A stretch of DNA of 64,000 nt from Glaciibacter superstes DSM 21135. Lineage in GTDB: Bacteria > Actinomycetota > Actinomycetes > Actinomycetales > Microbacteriaceae. Made by a program: the position numbers and the translations under genes. The notes below the pieces were generated by a model. It had not been told where the DNA came from. It saw only the letters and a list, made by a program, of their open reading frames with translations, and made no database searches. Shown here piece after piece: positions 35,566 to 44,589 of this stretch (position 1 is the first letter of the stretch; each line of letters opens with the position of its first letter). The stretch lies in contig NZ_ATWH01000014.1 in NCBI RefSeq assembly GCF_000421145.1, positions 62,001-126,000 on the forward strand. Direction: 5' to 3'.

Positions 35566-36918
35566 ATGAAACGACAGCATTCCTTCCGTCGGCGCGGGCT
35601 CATTCCACTTGCGATCGTCGCCAGTGCGGCGCTCCTCTTCAGCGGCTGTTCCGGCGGCGAACAGGGTTCGGCAGACGTCGCCCAGACGGCACCGAAGACC
35701 CTCGAGGGAACCGTCTCCCTCTGGCACTTCTTCTCTGATCGCGAAGCCGATGTCATCCAGACGGTCGTCGACGACTTCGAAGCCGCGAACCCCGAGGTCA
35801 CCGTCGAGGTGCACACCGGGCAGGATGACGAGAAGCTGCGCAAGGTGATCTCATCCGGCGGCAACATCGACGTCGGCCTCTCCTACTCGACCGACGTGGT
35901 CGGAAGCTTCTGTTCAAGCGGCGCCTTCCGAGACCTGGAACCCTACATCGAGCGCGACGACGTCGACATGGACAACTTCTCCGACACGGTGAAGAACTAC
36001 ACCGCTTACGACGGTGTGCGCTGCAGCATGCCAGTGCTCTCCGACGTCAACGCCCTCTACTACAACCAGGACATGTTCGATGCGGCCGGCATCACGGCAC
36101 CGCCGCAGACTCTCTCCGAGCTGGAGCAGATCGCGGAACAGCTCACCACCTACAACGAAGACGGTTCCATCAAGACGCTGGGCTTCAACCCGTTCATGGG
36201 CATGTACGAGAACTCCCCGGGTCACTTCGGTCCCGCTGTCGGCGGCGAGTGGCTGAATGAGGATGGCACCAGCGCCATCGGCTCTGACGATGGCTGGCCG
36301 CTTTTGATGAAGTGGCAGAAGGACTTCGTCGACAAGATCGGTTACGAGAAGCTTCAGGCGTTCACCGCCGGCCTCGGCCAGGAGTTCTCAGCGAACAACG
36401 CGTTCCACACCGGGCAGCTCGCCATGCAGATCGACGGCGAGTACCGCACGGCGTTCATTGCGGACCAGGCGCCGGAGCTGCGTTACGGCACCGCGCCGTT
36501 CCCGTCCCACGACGACTTCGCTGATCTGTACGGCGCGGGGTACATTACCGGAAACATCGCGGGCATCGCCAAGGGTTCCGAGAATCCCGAGCTCGCCTGG
36601 GCGTTGCTGAAATTCCTGTCAACAGACACGGATGCGCTGGTCACCATGGCGAACGGCCTGAAGAACCTGCCCACCACCGCCGAATCGCTGAACTCTCCAG
36701 ACCTCGAGGTGACCGAGCAGTACCAGACCTTCATCGACATCGCGCAGAACCCCAAAACCAAGGGCACGCCGCCCAATCCGAACGGTGGCGCGTACCAGCA
36801 GGTGTTCGGCGACTACTGGACCGAATACCAGGCGGGGAACGGTGGAGACCTCACCGAAGGCCTGGCGCAGGTGGACAAGAACATCGACGACTCCCTCGCC
36901 TTGATGGAAGCCCCGTAA
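35566..36918 (+). CDS. Sugar-binding lipoprotein of the GH4 operon
   Basis: The 450-residue precursor has a lipoprotein signal (KRQHSFRRRGLIPLAIVASAALLFSGCSGG; lipobox FSGC) and a family 1 solute-binding fold (GTVSLWHFFSDREADVIQTVVDDFEAANPEVTVEVH; ITAPPQTLSELEQIAEQL). It delivers an oligosaccharide to the two permeases that follow at 2 bp and then a 4-bp overlap. The protein differs clearly from the binding protein at 7154, so the two importers probably serve different sugars. Confidence 0.92.
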   Translation: MKRQHSFRRRGLIPLAIVASAALLFSGCSGGEQGSADVAQTAPKTLEGTVSLWHFFSDREADVIQTVVDDFEAANPEVTVEVHTGQDDEKLRKVISSGGNIDVGLSYSTDVVGSFCSSGAFRDLEPYIERDDVDMDNFSDTVKNYTAYDGVRCSMPVLSDVNALYYNQDMFDAAGITAPPQTLSELEQIAEQLTTYNEDGSIKTLGFNPFMGMYENSPGHFGPAVGGEWLNEDGTSAIGSDDGWPLLMKWQKDFVDKIGYEKLQAFTAGLGQEFSANNAFHTGQLAMQIDGEYRTAFIADQAPELRYGTAPFPSHDDFADLYGAGYITGNIAGIAKGSENPELAWALLKFLSTDTDALVTMANGLKNLPTTAESLNSPDLEVTEQYQTFIDIAQNPKTKGTPPNPNGGAYQQVFGDYWTEYQAGNGGDLTEGLAQVDKNIDDSLALMEAP

Positions 36919-36920
36919 CG

Positions 36921-37925
36921 ATGACGGCGATTGACAGGGTGGTGGAGCCGGCGGTGGTGCCTGCCGGTTCCACCGCCTCGGCCCCGCCGCCGGGCAGGCC
37001 GAACAGGCCCCGGGTGCGCTGGTCGATCATTGCCATGCTGACGCCGGCGCTGCTGGGACTCGCGGTGTTCTTCGTGTACCCGCTGGCGGCATCCGTCTTC
37101 TACTCGTTCACCAGGTTCGACCTGGTGTCTCCGCCTGAGTGGATCGGACTTCGCAACTACGAGTACCTGTTCACCAAAGACCCGATGGTCTGGCAGGCCG
37201 CACTGAACACCCTGTGGTTCATCGTGATCCTGGCTCCCGTCAAGATCGTCATGGCGCTCTTCGTGGCCGGCCTGCTGGCCAGGGCGAAGCACGCCTCCGG
37301 AATCTGGCGCACGTTGTTCTACCTGCCTGCCCTCGTTCCACCCGTCGCATCCGTCGTCGCCTTCGTCTTCCTGTTCAATCCCGGCACGGGGCCGGTGAAC
37401 CTCGTCCTCAGTTGGGTCGGCATCGACGGCCCGCTCTGGTTCAACGACCCGGCCTGGTCGAAGCCCTCCCTGCTCTTGCTGGGTCTCTGGGTCATGGGCG
37501 ACATCATGATCATCTTCCTCGCGGCCCTACTCGATGTGCCCCGTGACCAGTACGAAGCGGCCTCACTCGACGGCGCAAACGGGGTGCAGCAGTTCCGGTT
37601 CGTCACCCTGCCGAATATCGTGCCGGTGCTGGTCTTTGCCCTTGTGACGGGTGTGATCGCCGCGTTGCAGTACTTCTCCGAGGCCGCTGTCGCTTCAACA
37701 GTCGCCTCGGGCAAGGCGACAGTCGGCGAAGGGGCGAGCGTCAGTTTCGGATACCCGGGCGGGTCCCTCCTCACCTACACCCAGTGGCTCTACGTGCGCG
37801 GTTTCTCCCAGTATCAATTGGGCTACGCCTCTGCGCTGGCCGTACTACTTTTCATCGTCGCGGCCGTCTTCCTCGTGCTGCTGCTGCGCAAAGTCAAGGC
37901 ATTCTCTCCGGAAGGGGCATCATGA
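36921..37925 (+). CDS. ABC sugar transporter permease (MalF type)
   Basis: This 334-residue CUT1 permease has six membrane segments (first: ALLGLAVFFVYPLAASVFYSF) and the EAA loop RDQYEAASLDGANGVQQF. A Pro-rich basic N terminus is cytoplasmic. It starts 2 bp after the binding-protein stop and overlaps the next permease by 4 bp (ATGA). The ATPase must be supplied from elsewhere. Confidence 0.92.
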   Translation: MTAIDRVVEPAVVPAGSTASAPPPGRPNRPRVRWSIIAMLTPALLGLAVFFVYPLAASVFYSFTRFDLVSPPEWIGLRNYEYLFTKDPMVWQAALNTLWFIVILAPVKIVMALFVAGLLARAKHASGIWRTLFYLPALVPPVASVVAFVFLFNPGTGPVNLVLSWVGIDGPLWFNDPAWSKPSLLLLGLWVMGDIMIIFLAALLDVPRDQYEAASLDGANGVQQFRFVTLPNIVPVLVFALVTGVIAALQYFSEAAVASTVASGKATVGEGASVSFGYPGGSLLTYTQWLYVRGFSQYQLGYASALAVLLFIVAAVFLVLLLRKVKAFSPEGAS

Positions 37926-38821
37926 CCGCCGTCCTGGACCGCACACCGCCGGCGCTGCCGCCATCGCCAGTCCGTCAGCCCAAACGTGCCAGACGGCGCG
38001 GGGGCGCGCTCCTCGTGTGGATCTCCGAACATGTGCTGCTCACCGCCCTCGCCGTGCTCTTCATCGCGCCCGTCGTCTTCGTCTTCCTCACTTCTGTGAT
38101 GTCGAGCAACCAAACGCTGACGGCTTCCCTGTGGCCAGAGACCTGGGAGTGGGGCAACTATCTGGAGGTGTTCGAGAGGGCACCGCTGGCACGCTGGTTC
38201 GGCAACTCGGCACTTTATTCGGGACTGGCCACCGCATTCATGCTGGTCTCCTCGGTGCCGGCAGCCTACGTGCTCGCCAAGATCAAGATTCGCGGGGCGA
38301 ACCTCATCTTTCTCGCGATCATCGTGGCGATGCTGCTTCCTCCACAGGTCACGGCAGTCCCCGTCTACGTGATGTGGGCGGAACTGGGCCTGACCGGCAC
38401 GCTCTGGCCACTGATCCTCCCCAACCTGCTTGGCGATGCTTTCTCGATCTTCCTGCTGCGGCAGTTCTTCCTGACCGTGCCGAAGGAGTATGCGGACGCC
38501 GCACGGCTCGACGGTTGCAGCGAGTGGGGTGTACTCACCAGGGTGATCGTGCCGATGGCAAAGCCGGGGATCGCGGCCGCCGGCATCTTCCTGTTCTTCC
38601 ACTCCTGGAACGACTACTTCGGCCCGCTGCTGTACGCGTCGGAGAGCCCAGAATGGTGGCCGGTCTCCTACGGGTTGGCAACGTTCCGCGGTTCGCATGG
38701 CACCGACTGGGGCCTGACCATGGCGATGACCATGCTGGTGCTGGTGCCGGTTGTGCTGATCTTCTTCTTCGCCCAACGCACATTCGTCGAGGGCATCACA
38801 TTGAGCGGCGTGAAGGGCTGA
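37922..38821 (+). CDS. ABC sugar transporter permease (MalG type)
   Basis: This 299-residue CUT1 permease has six membrane segments, the EAA loop KEYADAARLDGCSEWGVL and the C terminus RTFVEGITLSGVKG. The start at 37922 overlaps the preceding stop by 4 bp; an upstream extension to 37784 reads through the other permease and is rejected. The GH4 gene begins 1 bp after it. Confidence 0.92.
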   Translation: MTAVLDRTPPALPPSPVRQPKRARRRGGALLVWISEHVLLTALAVLFIAPVVFVFLTSVMSSNQTLTASLWPETWEWGNYLEVFERAPLARWFGNSALYSGLATAFMLVSSVPAAYVLAKIKIRGANLIFLAIIVAMLLPPQVTAVPVYVMWAELGLTGTLWPLILPNLLGDAFSIFLLRQFFLTVPKEYADAARLDGCSEWGVLTRVIVPMAKPGIAAAGIFLFFHSWNDYFGPLLYASESPEWWPVSYGLATFRGSHGTDWGLTMAMTMLVLVPVVLIFFFAQRTFVEGITLSGVKG

Positions 38822-38822
38822 C

Positions 38823-40094
38823 ATGAAACTGACAATCGTGGGAGGGGGTTCCACATATACCCCAGAACTCATCGACGGGTTCGCCCGCCTTCGCGAGACG
38901 CTGCCTCTCGAAGAGGTGTGGCTGGTCGATCCTTATGCGGAACGCCGACGCCTCGTCGGCGGTATGGCGGCACGAATGTTCACCGCCGCCGGACACCCGG
39001 CGAAGGTCACGGCAACTCCTGACCTTGTGGCCGGAGTGTCAGACGCAGACGTCGTTCTCATCCAGCTCCGCATCGGGGGCCAGGAAGCTCGGAAGACGGA
39101 TGAGACCTGGCCGCATGAGGTCTGCTGCATCGGCCAGGAGACGACGGGGCCAGGCGGCTTCGCCAAGGCTTTGCGGACGGTGCCGGTTGTGCTCGACGTC
39201 GCAGAGGTCGTACGCACCCACGCGAAGAAGGATGCCTGGATCATTGACTTCACCAACCCCGTCGGAATCGTCACCCGTGCCCTGCTCCAGGCCGGGCACC
39301 GCGCAGTCGGGCTCTGCAATGTGGCCATCGGCTTCCAACGTCGTTTTGCACGGATGCTGGGAGTCGACCACCAGGCGATCTCCCTCGGCCACGTCGGCCT
39401 GAACCACCTCACCTGGGAGCGGGCTGTCTATCTTTCGGACGAAAACGGTAAGCGTGACGTGCTGCCACAGCTGCTGGAGGGACACCTCGCCGAGCTGGCG
39501 CACGAGGTGGAACTGCCGGCATCGCTCCTGGCGCTCGAGCGCACGGTGCCGTCGTACTACCTGCGCTACTTCTACGCGCACGACACTGTGCTACGCGAGC
39601 AGCGTGAGTCACCGACTCGGGCGGAAGCGGTGATGGAGGTGGAACAGACACTGCTCCGGCTGTATGCCGATCCCACCGTCGACACCAAGCCGGAGGCACT
39701 CGCCAAGCGCGGTGGCGCGTTCTACTCAGAGGCCGCAGTCGACCTCATTGCCGCGCTCCATTCCACTACGGGCAGCGAACAGGTGGTCAACGTGCAGAAC
39801 AACGGCATCCTGCCGTTCCTGCCGGACGACCACGTCGTCGAGGTACCGGCGCGGGTCGACGCGCGCGGGCTGCATCCGCTCGCGGCCGCACCGCTCTCGC
39901 CTGGGGATGCCGGGCTCGTCGGGCACGTGGCGGGATATGAGCGTCTTGCCCTTGACGCCGCCATCCACGGCGGACGCGACCGTGTGCTGCGGGCAATGCT
40001 CGCGCACCCGCTGGTGCAGCAGTATGACCGGGCCGAGAAGCTCACTGACCTGCTACTCGCAACCAACGCGCAGTACCTGTCATGGGCGAAGTGA
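38823..40094 (+). CDS. Glycoside hydrolase family 4 (6-phospho-beta-glucosidase type)
   Basis: This 423-residue NAD- and Mn-dependent enzyme shows the N-terminal NAD site KLTIVGGGSTYTPELIDG, metal ligands Cys165 in CNVAIG and His195 in GLNHLTW, and VNVQNNGILPFLP. GH4 enzymes cleave by oxidation, elimination and addition rather than by acid catalysis, and this subgroup acts on 6-phospho-beta-glucosides. Here it is coupled to an ABC importer and a cytoplasmic kinase rather than to a PTS. That implies phosphorylation after uptake (inference). Confidence 0.88.
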   Translation: MKLTIVGGGSTYTPELIDGFARLRETLPLEEVWLVDPYAERRRLVGGMAARMFTAAGHPAKVTATPDLVAGVSDADVVLIQLRIGGQEARKTDETWPHEVCCIGQETTGPGGFAKALRTVPVVLDVAEVVRTHAKKDAWIIDFTNPVGIVTRALLQAGHRAVGLCNVAIGFQRRFARMLGVDHQAISLGHVGLNHLTWERAVYLSDENGKRDVLPQLLEGHLAELAHEVELPASLLALERTVPSYYLRYFYAHDTVLREQRESPTRAEAVMEVEQTLLRLYADPTVDTKPEALAKRGGAFYSEAAVDLIAALHSTTGSEQVVNVQNNGILPFLPDDHVVEVPARVDARGLHPLAAAPLSPGDAGLVGHVAGYERLALDAAIHGGRDRVLRAMLAHPLVQQYDRAEKLTDLLLATNAQYLSWAK

Positions 40095-41110
40095 ACGAAT
40101 CACCCAAGCGGCGCGGGATCATCGTCGCTGTCGACGGCGGTGGCTCGAAGACCGACGCCGTCGCGCTGGATGAAACTGGGGCAGTCCTCGCACGCGCACG
40201 CCGACCCGGTACCAGCCCGCACATGATCGGGCTCGCGGCATCCGTCGCCGTTGTGAACGAACTCGTCGAGGAGGTGACCAGGGCAGCGAACGACGGGCCG
40301 GTGCTGCGAGCGCACCTGTACGTCTCGGGGCTTGACCTGCCCGTGGAGATCGCTGACTTCGAACGAGCGATTCGTCGCCTTCCCTGGGCGAACGAACTGT
40401 GGGCAGCAGGCGGCATCGTCGTCGATAACGACCTCTTCGCCCTGTTGCGCGCCGGTACGAACGAGAAGGACGCCGTCGCTGTGATCTGCGGGACCGGGAT
40501 CAACTGCGTCGGCGTCGGCGCCGATGGTCGAACCGTACGTTACGCCTCGCTGGGGATGATCTCCGGGGACTGGGGAGGCGGTTTTGCCCTCGGCGAGTCG
40601 GGTCTCTGGCACGCCGCTCGGGCGGAGGACGGTCGAGGGCCGGAAACGATCCTTCGCCGCGAGATTCCCCGAGCCTATGGACTCGAGACCGTGAGCGAGG
40701 TCACCGAGGCCCTGCACTTCAAGCGGGTGACCAGGGCAAGCCTGGCAGACCTCAGCCCTGTCGTCTTCGGGGCATCTGCCGGAGGCGACCTTGTCGCGGG
40801 GAGCATCGTCGATCACCAAGCTGAGGAGATCGTCACTTTGGCTGCGACAACGCTGCGCCGACTCGACCTCCTGGAGCGGGCCGTTCCGGTCGTGCTCGGC
40901 GGCGGGGTGATCGCGGCGCGTGACGCGCGACTGACCGAGGAAATGCGGCGGGGTCTGGACGCCCAAGCACCACACGCCCACCTGGAGTTGGTGTCGTCAC
41001 CGCCGATTCTCGGTGCGGCTCTTCTCGCTCTCGAGGCGCAGGGTGCGTCGTCTGGCGCGCTCGCAGCGGCGCAGATCGAGCTCTCCGTCGAGCCGGCCCT
41101 GGCTGGTTGA
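40091..41110 (+). CDS. BadF/BcrA-type ATPase, N-acetylglucosamine-kinase-like sugar kinase
   Basis: The protein (about 339 residues) has the ASKHA phosphate-1 motif VDGGGSKTDAVALDETG, the central IVVDNDLFALLRAG, VICGTGINCVGVGADGR, SGDWGGGFALGESGLW and VVLGGGVIAA. This is the GlcNAc-kinase branch of BadF/BadG proteins. It likely phosphorylates the imported sugar or disaccharide to make the substrate of the GH4 enzyme. GTG 40091 is chosen because it overlaps the GH4 stop by 4 bp; ATG 40082 is in frame. It is the last gene of the operon. Confidence 0.83.
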   Translation: MNESPKRRGIIVAVDGGGSKTDAVALDETGAVLARARRPGTSPHMIGLAASVAVVNELVEEVTRAANDGPVLRAHLYVSGLDLPVEIADFERAIRRLPWANELWAAGGIVVDNDLFALLRAGTNEKDAVAVICGTGINCVGVGADGRTVRYASLGMISGDWGGGFALGESGLWHAARAEDGRGPETILRREIPRAYGLETVSEVTEALHFKRVTRASLADLSPVVFGASAGGDLVAGSIVDHQAEEIVTLAATTLRRLDLLERAVPVVLGGGVIAARDARLTEEMRRGLDAQAPHAHLELVSSPPILGAALLALEAQGASSGALAAAQIELSVEPALAG

Positions 41111-41218
41111 CGCCGTGCCAAATCGGCGATGCGGGGCCGAAAGGCCGGTTAGCGCGGCTCACGACGACGCTGTCGCCGGGCGGGCGGGTCGGCAGTCGGG
41201 TCGGCTAGGGTCGGGGCC

Positions 41219-42898
41219 ATGGCACACCCCACACATGATGTCGTGATCGTCGGCGGCGGACACAACGGGCTGGTCGCCGCCGCTTACCTCGCGAAGGCAG
41301 GTAGAAGCGTCATCCTGCTTGAGCGCGATGATCATCTCGGTGGCGCGGCCGTCTCCGCCGACGCGTTCGACGGCGTCGACGCGCGACTATCGCGATACTC
41401 CTACCTGGTCAGCCTGCTGCCGAAGCGCATCATCGACGAACTGGGTCTCGATCTCCGTCTTGCCAGGCGCCGGTACTCGTCGTACACACCGAACCCCGCC
41501 GACGCGTCTGTCGGGCTGCTCGTCGACCACGGCGACCCCGGCGCTACCCGCGCCTCGTTCGACCGGATCGGAGCAGGCCCAGTCGGAACAAGCCCAGTCG
41601 GAACAGGCACCGACGCGGCCGCGTGGGACGCGTTCTACCGCGACACCGCCCACCTTGCGGCCGCGATCTTCCCGACGATGACGGAGCCGCTCCCCACCCG
41701 GTCGGAAGCGCGCCGCCTGCTCGGCGACGACTCCGTCTGGGAGCAGTTCATCGAGCGGCCGATCGGTGAGTCCATCAGAAATCGCTTCAGCCATGACCTG
41801 GTTCGCGGCGTCGTCGCCACCGACGGCCTGATCGGCACGTTCACGTCGACGGATGCCGCTACTCTCGATGCCAACCGCTGCTTGCTGTACCACGTCATCG
41901 GTAACGGCACCGGCGACTGGGACGTACCGATCGGCGGCATTGGAGCCGTCTCCGGCGAGCTTGAGAAGGCGGCGCGCGACGCGGGCGCCCACCTGGTGAC
42001 CGGCGCCGAGGTCATTTCGGTCTCACCAGACGGTGAGGTGCATTACCGGCACCGCGGCGACGCCCAGGAACGCAGTGTCGATTCACGGAGTGTCGTTGGG
42101 CGGCGGGTGCTCGCGAATGTCGCGCCCTGGGTTTTGCAGGGTCTGCTCGGCGAGACTGGGCCGGAGACATCCGTCAGCGTCTCCAATGGCAGCGACCCCA
42201 ACGGCAATGACCCCAACGGCACCGACCCGATCGCCCGGCCGGAAGGCGCGCAGGTCAAGGTCAACCTCATGCTCACCCGCCTGCCGCGGCTGCGCGACGC
42301 GTCGGTGTCGCCCGAGGCAGCGTTCGGCGGCACCTTTCACATCAATGAGACCCTCAGCCAGCTCGAAGTGGCGTACGAGGAGGCAACGCACGGTACGATT
42401 CCCGCCGTGCTCCCCTGCGAGATCTATTGCCACTCGCTGACCGACCCGAGCATCCTCTCGCCTGAACTCGCGGCATCCGGAGCCCACACGCTCACGGTGT
42501 TCGCCCTGCATAGCCCGAGCCGTTGGCTGACCGAAGAAAACAACGACTCGTACCGTGGGCGCCTGCAGGCCGCTGTGCTTGCATCGCTCGACTCCGTGTT
42601 GGCCGAGCCGATCGAGAACGTACTGATGACGGATGCCGCAGGCCGGCCGTGCATCGAGACCAAGACCACGCTCGACCTCGAGCACGCGCTCGCGATGCCG
42701 GGCGGCAACATCTTCCACGGGCCGCTCTCGTGGCCGTTCCTGGAAGATGATGACCCGCAGCGCACCGCGGCCGAGCGCTGGGGCGTCGCCACCGGGCACC
42801 CGCGGATCTACGTCTGCGGGGCGGGCGCCCGTCGCGGCGGAGGAGTGAGCGGCATCGGCGGGCACAACGCCGCCATGGCCGTGCTCGAGGGCGACTGA
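41219..42898 (+). CDS. FAD-dependent NAD(P)H-type oxidoreductase, phytoene-desaturase-like (PYROXD2 group)
   Basis: This 559-residue flavoprotein has the dinucleotide site DVVIVGGGHNGLVAAAYLAKAGRSVILLERDDHLGGAA at the N terminus and the C-terminal GATHGHPRIYVCGAG-like stretch ending GGGVSGIGGHNAA. Substrate unknown; carotenoid genes are absent nearby. Two in-frame short duplications (IGAGPVGTSPVGTGT and GSDPNGNDPNGTDP) lie in probable loops. TAGGGT lies 7 nt before the ATG, so it may be leaderless. A palindrome follows the gene. Confidence 0.83.
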   Translation: MAHPTHDVVIVGGGHNGLVAAAYLAKAGRSVILLERDDHLGGAAVSADAFDGVDARLSRYSYLVSLLPKRIIDELGLDLRLARRRYSSYTPNPADASVGLLVDHGDPGATRASFDRIGAGPVGTSPVGTGTDAAAWDAFYRDTAHLAAAIFPTMTEPLPTRSEARRLLGDDSVWEQFIERPIGESIRNRFSHDLVRGVVATDGLIGTFTSTDAATLDANRCLLYHVIGNGTGDWDVPIGGIGAVSGELEKAARDAGAHLVTGAEVISVSPDGEVHYRHRGDAQERSVDSRSVVGRRVLANVAPWVLQGLLGETGPETSVSVSNGSDPNGNDPNGTDPIARPEGAQVKVNLMLTRLPRLRDASVSPEAAFGGTFHINETLSQLEVAYEEATHGTIPAVLPCEIYCHSLTDPSILSPELAASGAHTLTVFALHSPSRWLTEENNDSYRGRLQAAVLASLDSVLAEPIENVLMTDAAGRPCIETKTTLDLEHALAMPGGNIFHGPLSWPFLEDDDPQRTAAERWGVATGHPRIYVCGAGARRGGGVSGIGGHNAAMAVLEGD

Positions 42899-42939
42899 GC
42901 CCACCGCCCCGCCCGGCCGTAGCGCTCACCCGTACGGCC

Positions 42940-42974
42940 GAATCGTCGGTTCAACGGTGTCAAACCGACGATTC
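42940..42974. repeat. 12-bp palindrome, REP-like copy 2
   Basis: GAATCGTCGGTT (42940-42951) pairs exactly with AACCGACGATTC (42963-42974) around 11 nt. The core matches the palindromes at 27441 and 59649, and GGCGCAC follows as in copy 3. It separates two convergent genes and may terminate both. Confidence 0.8.
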
Positions 42975-43016
42975 AGGCGCACTGGCGAGTCGATTGACGC
43001 TTCGTCGAAGCGGCAG

Positions 43017-43877
43017 TCAGGCGGCGAGCGCCGCGCGCAACCCATCTGCCAGCGGCGTGGTCGGCCGGCCGATGAGGCGGGCGAGCTCTCCTGGGGTCTC
43101 GCTGAGGAGCCCGTCCCTGATGTTTCCGTCCAGCCCGACAACGAACGTGGCGGTGCCGGCCGGCAACCCGGCGGCAGTGAGAATAGCGGTGTGCTCCTCC
43201 GCCGAGACTGGACGGTAGACGACCGGCTGTCCGAGAACCTCGGCTGCGGCGTCGGCAAGATCGGAGAACGTCCACGCCACATCGCCGGTGAGTTCGTACG
43301 TCGCGTTCTCGTGGCCGTCGCCGACGATCACAGCGGCGGCGGCATCCGCGAAGTCGATGCGGCTGGCGCTGGCGACCCGGCCGTCGCCCACGCTGGCGAC
43401 GATCTCGCCGGTGTCGCGCGCCTGCTCGAGAGCCTGCCCGTAATTTTCGGTGTACCAGCCGTTTCGAAGGATCGTGAAAGCGAGGCCAGAGGAGCGGATC
43501 ACTTCTTCCGTGCCCTTGTGCTCCGGCGCAAGCAACAGCGCAGAGGTGTCGGCGTGCGGAGCGCTCGTGTAGACGATGCGGGTGATTCCTGCCTGCTGTG
43601 CGGCTTCGATCGCCGCCGAATGCTGGGCGAGGCGACTGCCCGGTTCACTGGCGGAGACCAGCATCAGGGTGTCAGCGCCGGCGAAGGCTGTGGCGAGGCT
43701 CTCCTCGTCGAGGTAGTCGATCCTCACCACCTTCACACCGCGGTCGGCAAGGTCATCGATCTTCGCGATCTGTCGCCCTGTCGCGACAATCTCTCCGGGT
43801 GCCACGCCTCGCGAAATCAGTGACTCCACGATCAGTCGCCCCAATTGCCCTGTCGCGCCGGTTACAACCACAGTCAT
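43017..43877 (-). CDS. NmrA-like NAD(P)-binding protein (atypical SDR)
   Basis: This 286-residue protein starts with the nucleotide motif VVVTGATGQLGRLIVESLISRGV, followed by RIVYTSAPHADTS and FTILRNGWYTENY, typical of the QOR2/NmrA group of atypical SDRs. These act as quinone reductases or redox sensors. The start at 43877 follows GAGAGGAA; a longer frame to 44210 crosses the divergent GNAT gene and is rejected. Confidence 0.85.
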   Translation of the reverse strand: MTVVVTGATGQLGRLIVESLISRGVAPGEIVATGRQIAKIDDLADRGVKVVRIDYLDEESLATAFAGADTLMLVSASEPGSRLAQHSAAIEAAQQAGITRIVYTSAPHADTSALLLAPEHKGTEEVIRSSGLAFTILRNGWYTENYGQALEQARDTGEIVASVGDGRVASASRIDFADAAAAVIVGDGHENATYELTGDVAWTFSDLADAAAEVLGQPVVYRPVSAEEHTAILTAAGLPAGTATFVVGLDGNIRDGLLSETPGELARLIGRPTTPLADGLRAALAA

Positions 43878-43977
43878 AGTGTTCCTCTCGTTGCGTGATG
43901 TTTCATATGACAACGCATGGAAGTCGAGAACCTTCCCGCCCCGCGCCGATCCGGGCATCACCCCAGATAATGGGACG

Positions 43978-44589
43978 ATGCCCCAGATCCGCCCGTACCG
44001 CCCCGAAGACCGCGCTGCCGTGTACCGCATCTGCACTCTGACCGGTGACGGCGGCAACGACGCGACCGGACTCCACGTGAGCGACGACCTCGTCCCCGAC
44101 ATCTTCGCCGGACCATACGTCGACTTCGAGCCGGAACTGGCGTTCGTCGTCGATACCAGCAGCGACACCGGCACCACGATCGCGGGGTACATCGTCGCCA
44201 CCGCAGACACTCGCGCCTTCGTCGAACGATACCGCTCCCAGCGCTTGCCGGCGTTTGCAGCGAAATATCCCCGCGAACCGGGGCCGGTCCCCGAGATGGT
44301 CGACCTGGGTTACCAGCCAGAACGGATGCTGGTGGCCGAGGTGGACGAGTACCCAGCGCACCTTCACATCGACCTCCTGCCCGAGCTCCAGGGAATGGGC
44401 TTCGGCCGGCAACTGGTCAGGACGCTCCTCGCGGCGCTTGCCGCCCGCGGCATCCGTGGCCTGCACCTGACCATGGCCGCCTCGAACACGCCGGCGCGCG
44501 CGTTCTACGACCGGCTCGGATTCGTCGAACTGCGCTCGAGCACGCCGGATGCTCCAGTTCTCGGCATCAGAACGGATGCCGCGGTCTAG
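43978..44589 (+). CDS. GNAT-family N-acetyltransferase
   Basis: A 203-residue GNAT protein with N-terminal QIRPYRPEDRAAVYRIC, the acetyl-CoA motif LLPELQGMGFGRQLVRTLL (R/Q-x-x-G-x-G/A) and NTPARAFYDRLGFVEL. The order and insertion resemble human OGA-type/hypothetical GNATs; the acceptor is unknown. GATAAT lies 6 nt before the ATG, suggesting a leaderless message. Its TAG stop shares the palindrome CTAG (44586-44589) with the convergent kinase gene. Confidence 0.83.
   Translation: MPQIRPYRPEDRAAVYRICTLTGDGGNDATGLHVSDDLVPDIFAGPYVDFEPELAFVVDTSSDTGTTIAGYIVATADTRAFVERYRSQRLPAFAAKYPREPGPVPEMVDLGYQPERMLVAEVDEYPAHLHIDLLPELQGMGFGRQLVRTLLAALAARGIRGLHLTMAASNTPARAFYDRLGFVELRSSTPDAPVLGIRTDAAV

Noticed and set aside
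41161..41218. CGGGCGGGCGGGTCGG-type run before the FAD oxidoreductase, possible G-quadruplex
   Set aside because: The G runs are mostly three bases or irregular and common in DNA of this composition; only the -10 box TAGGGT is retained.
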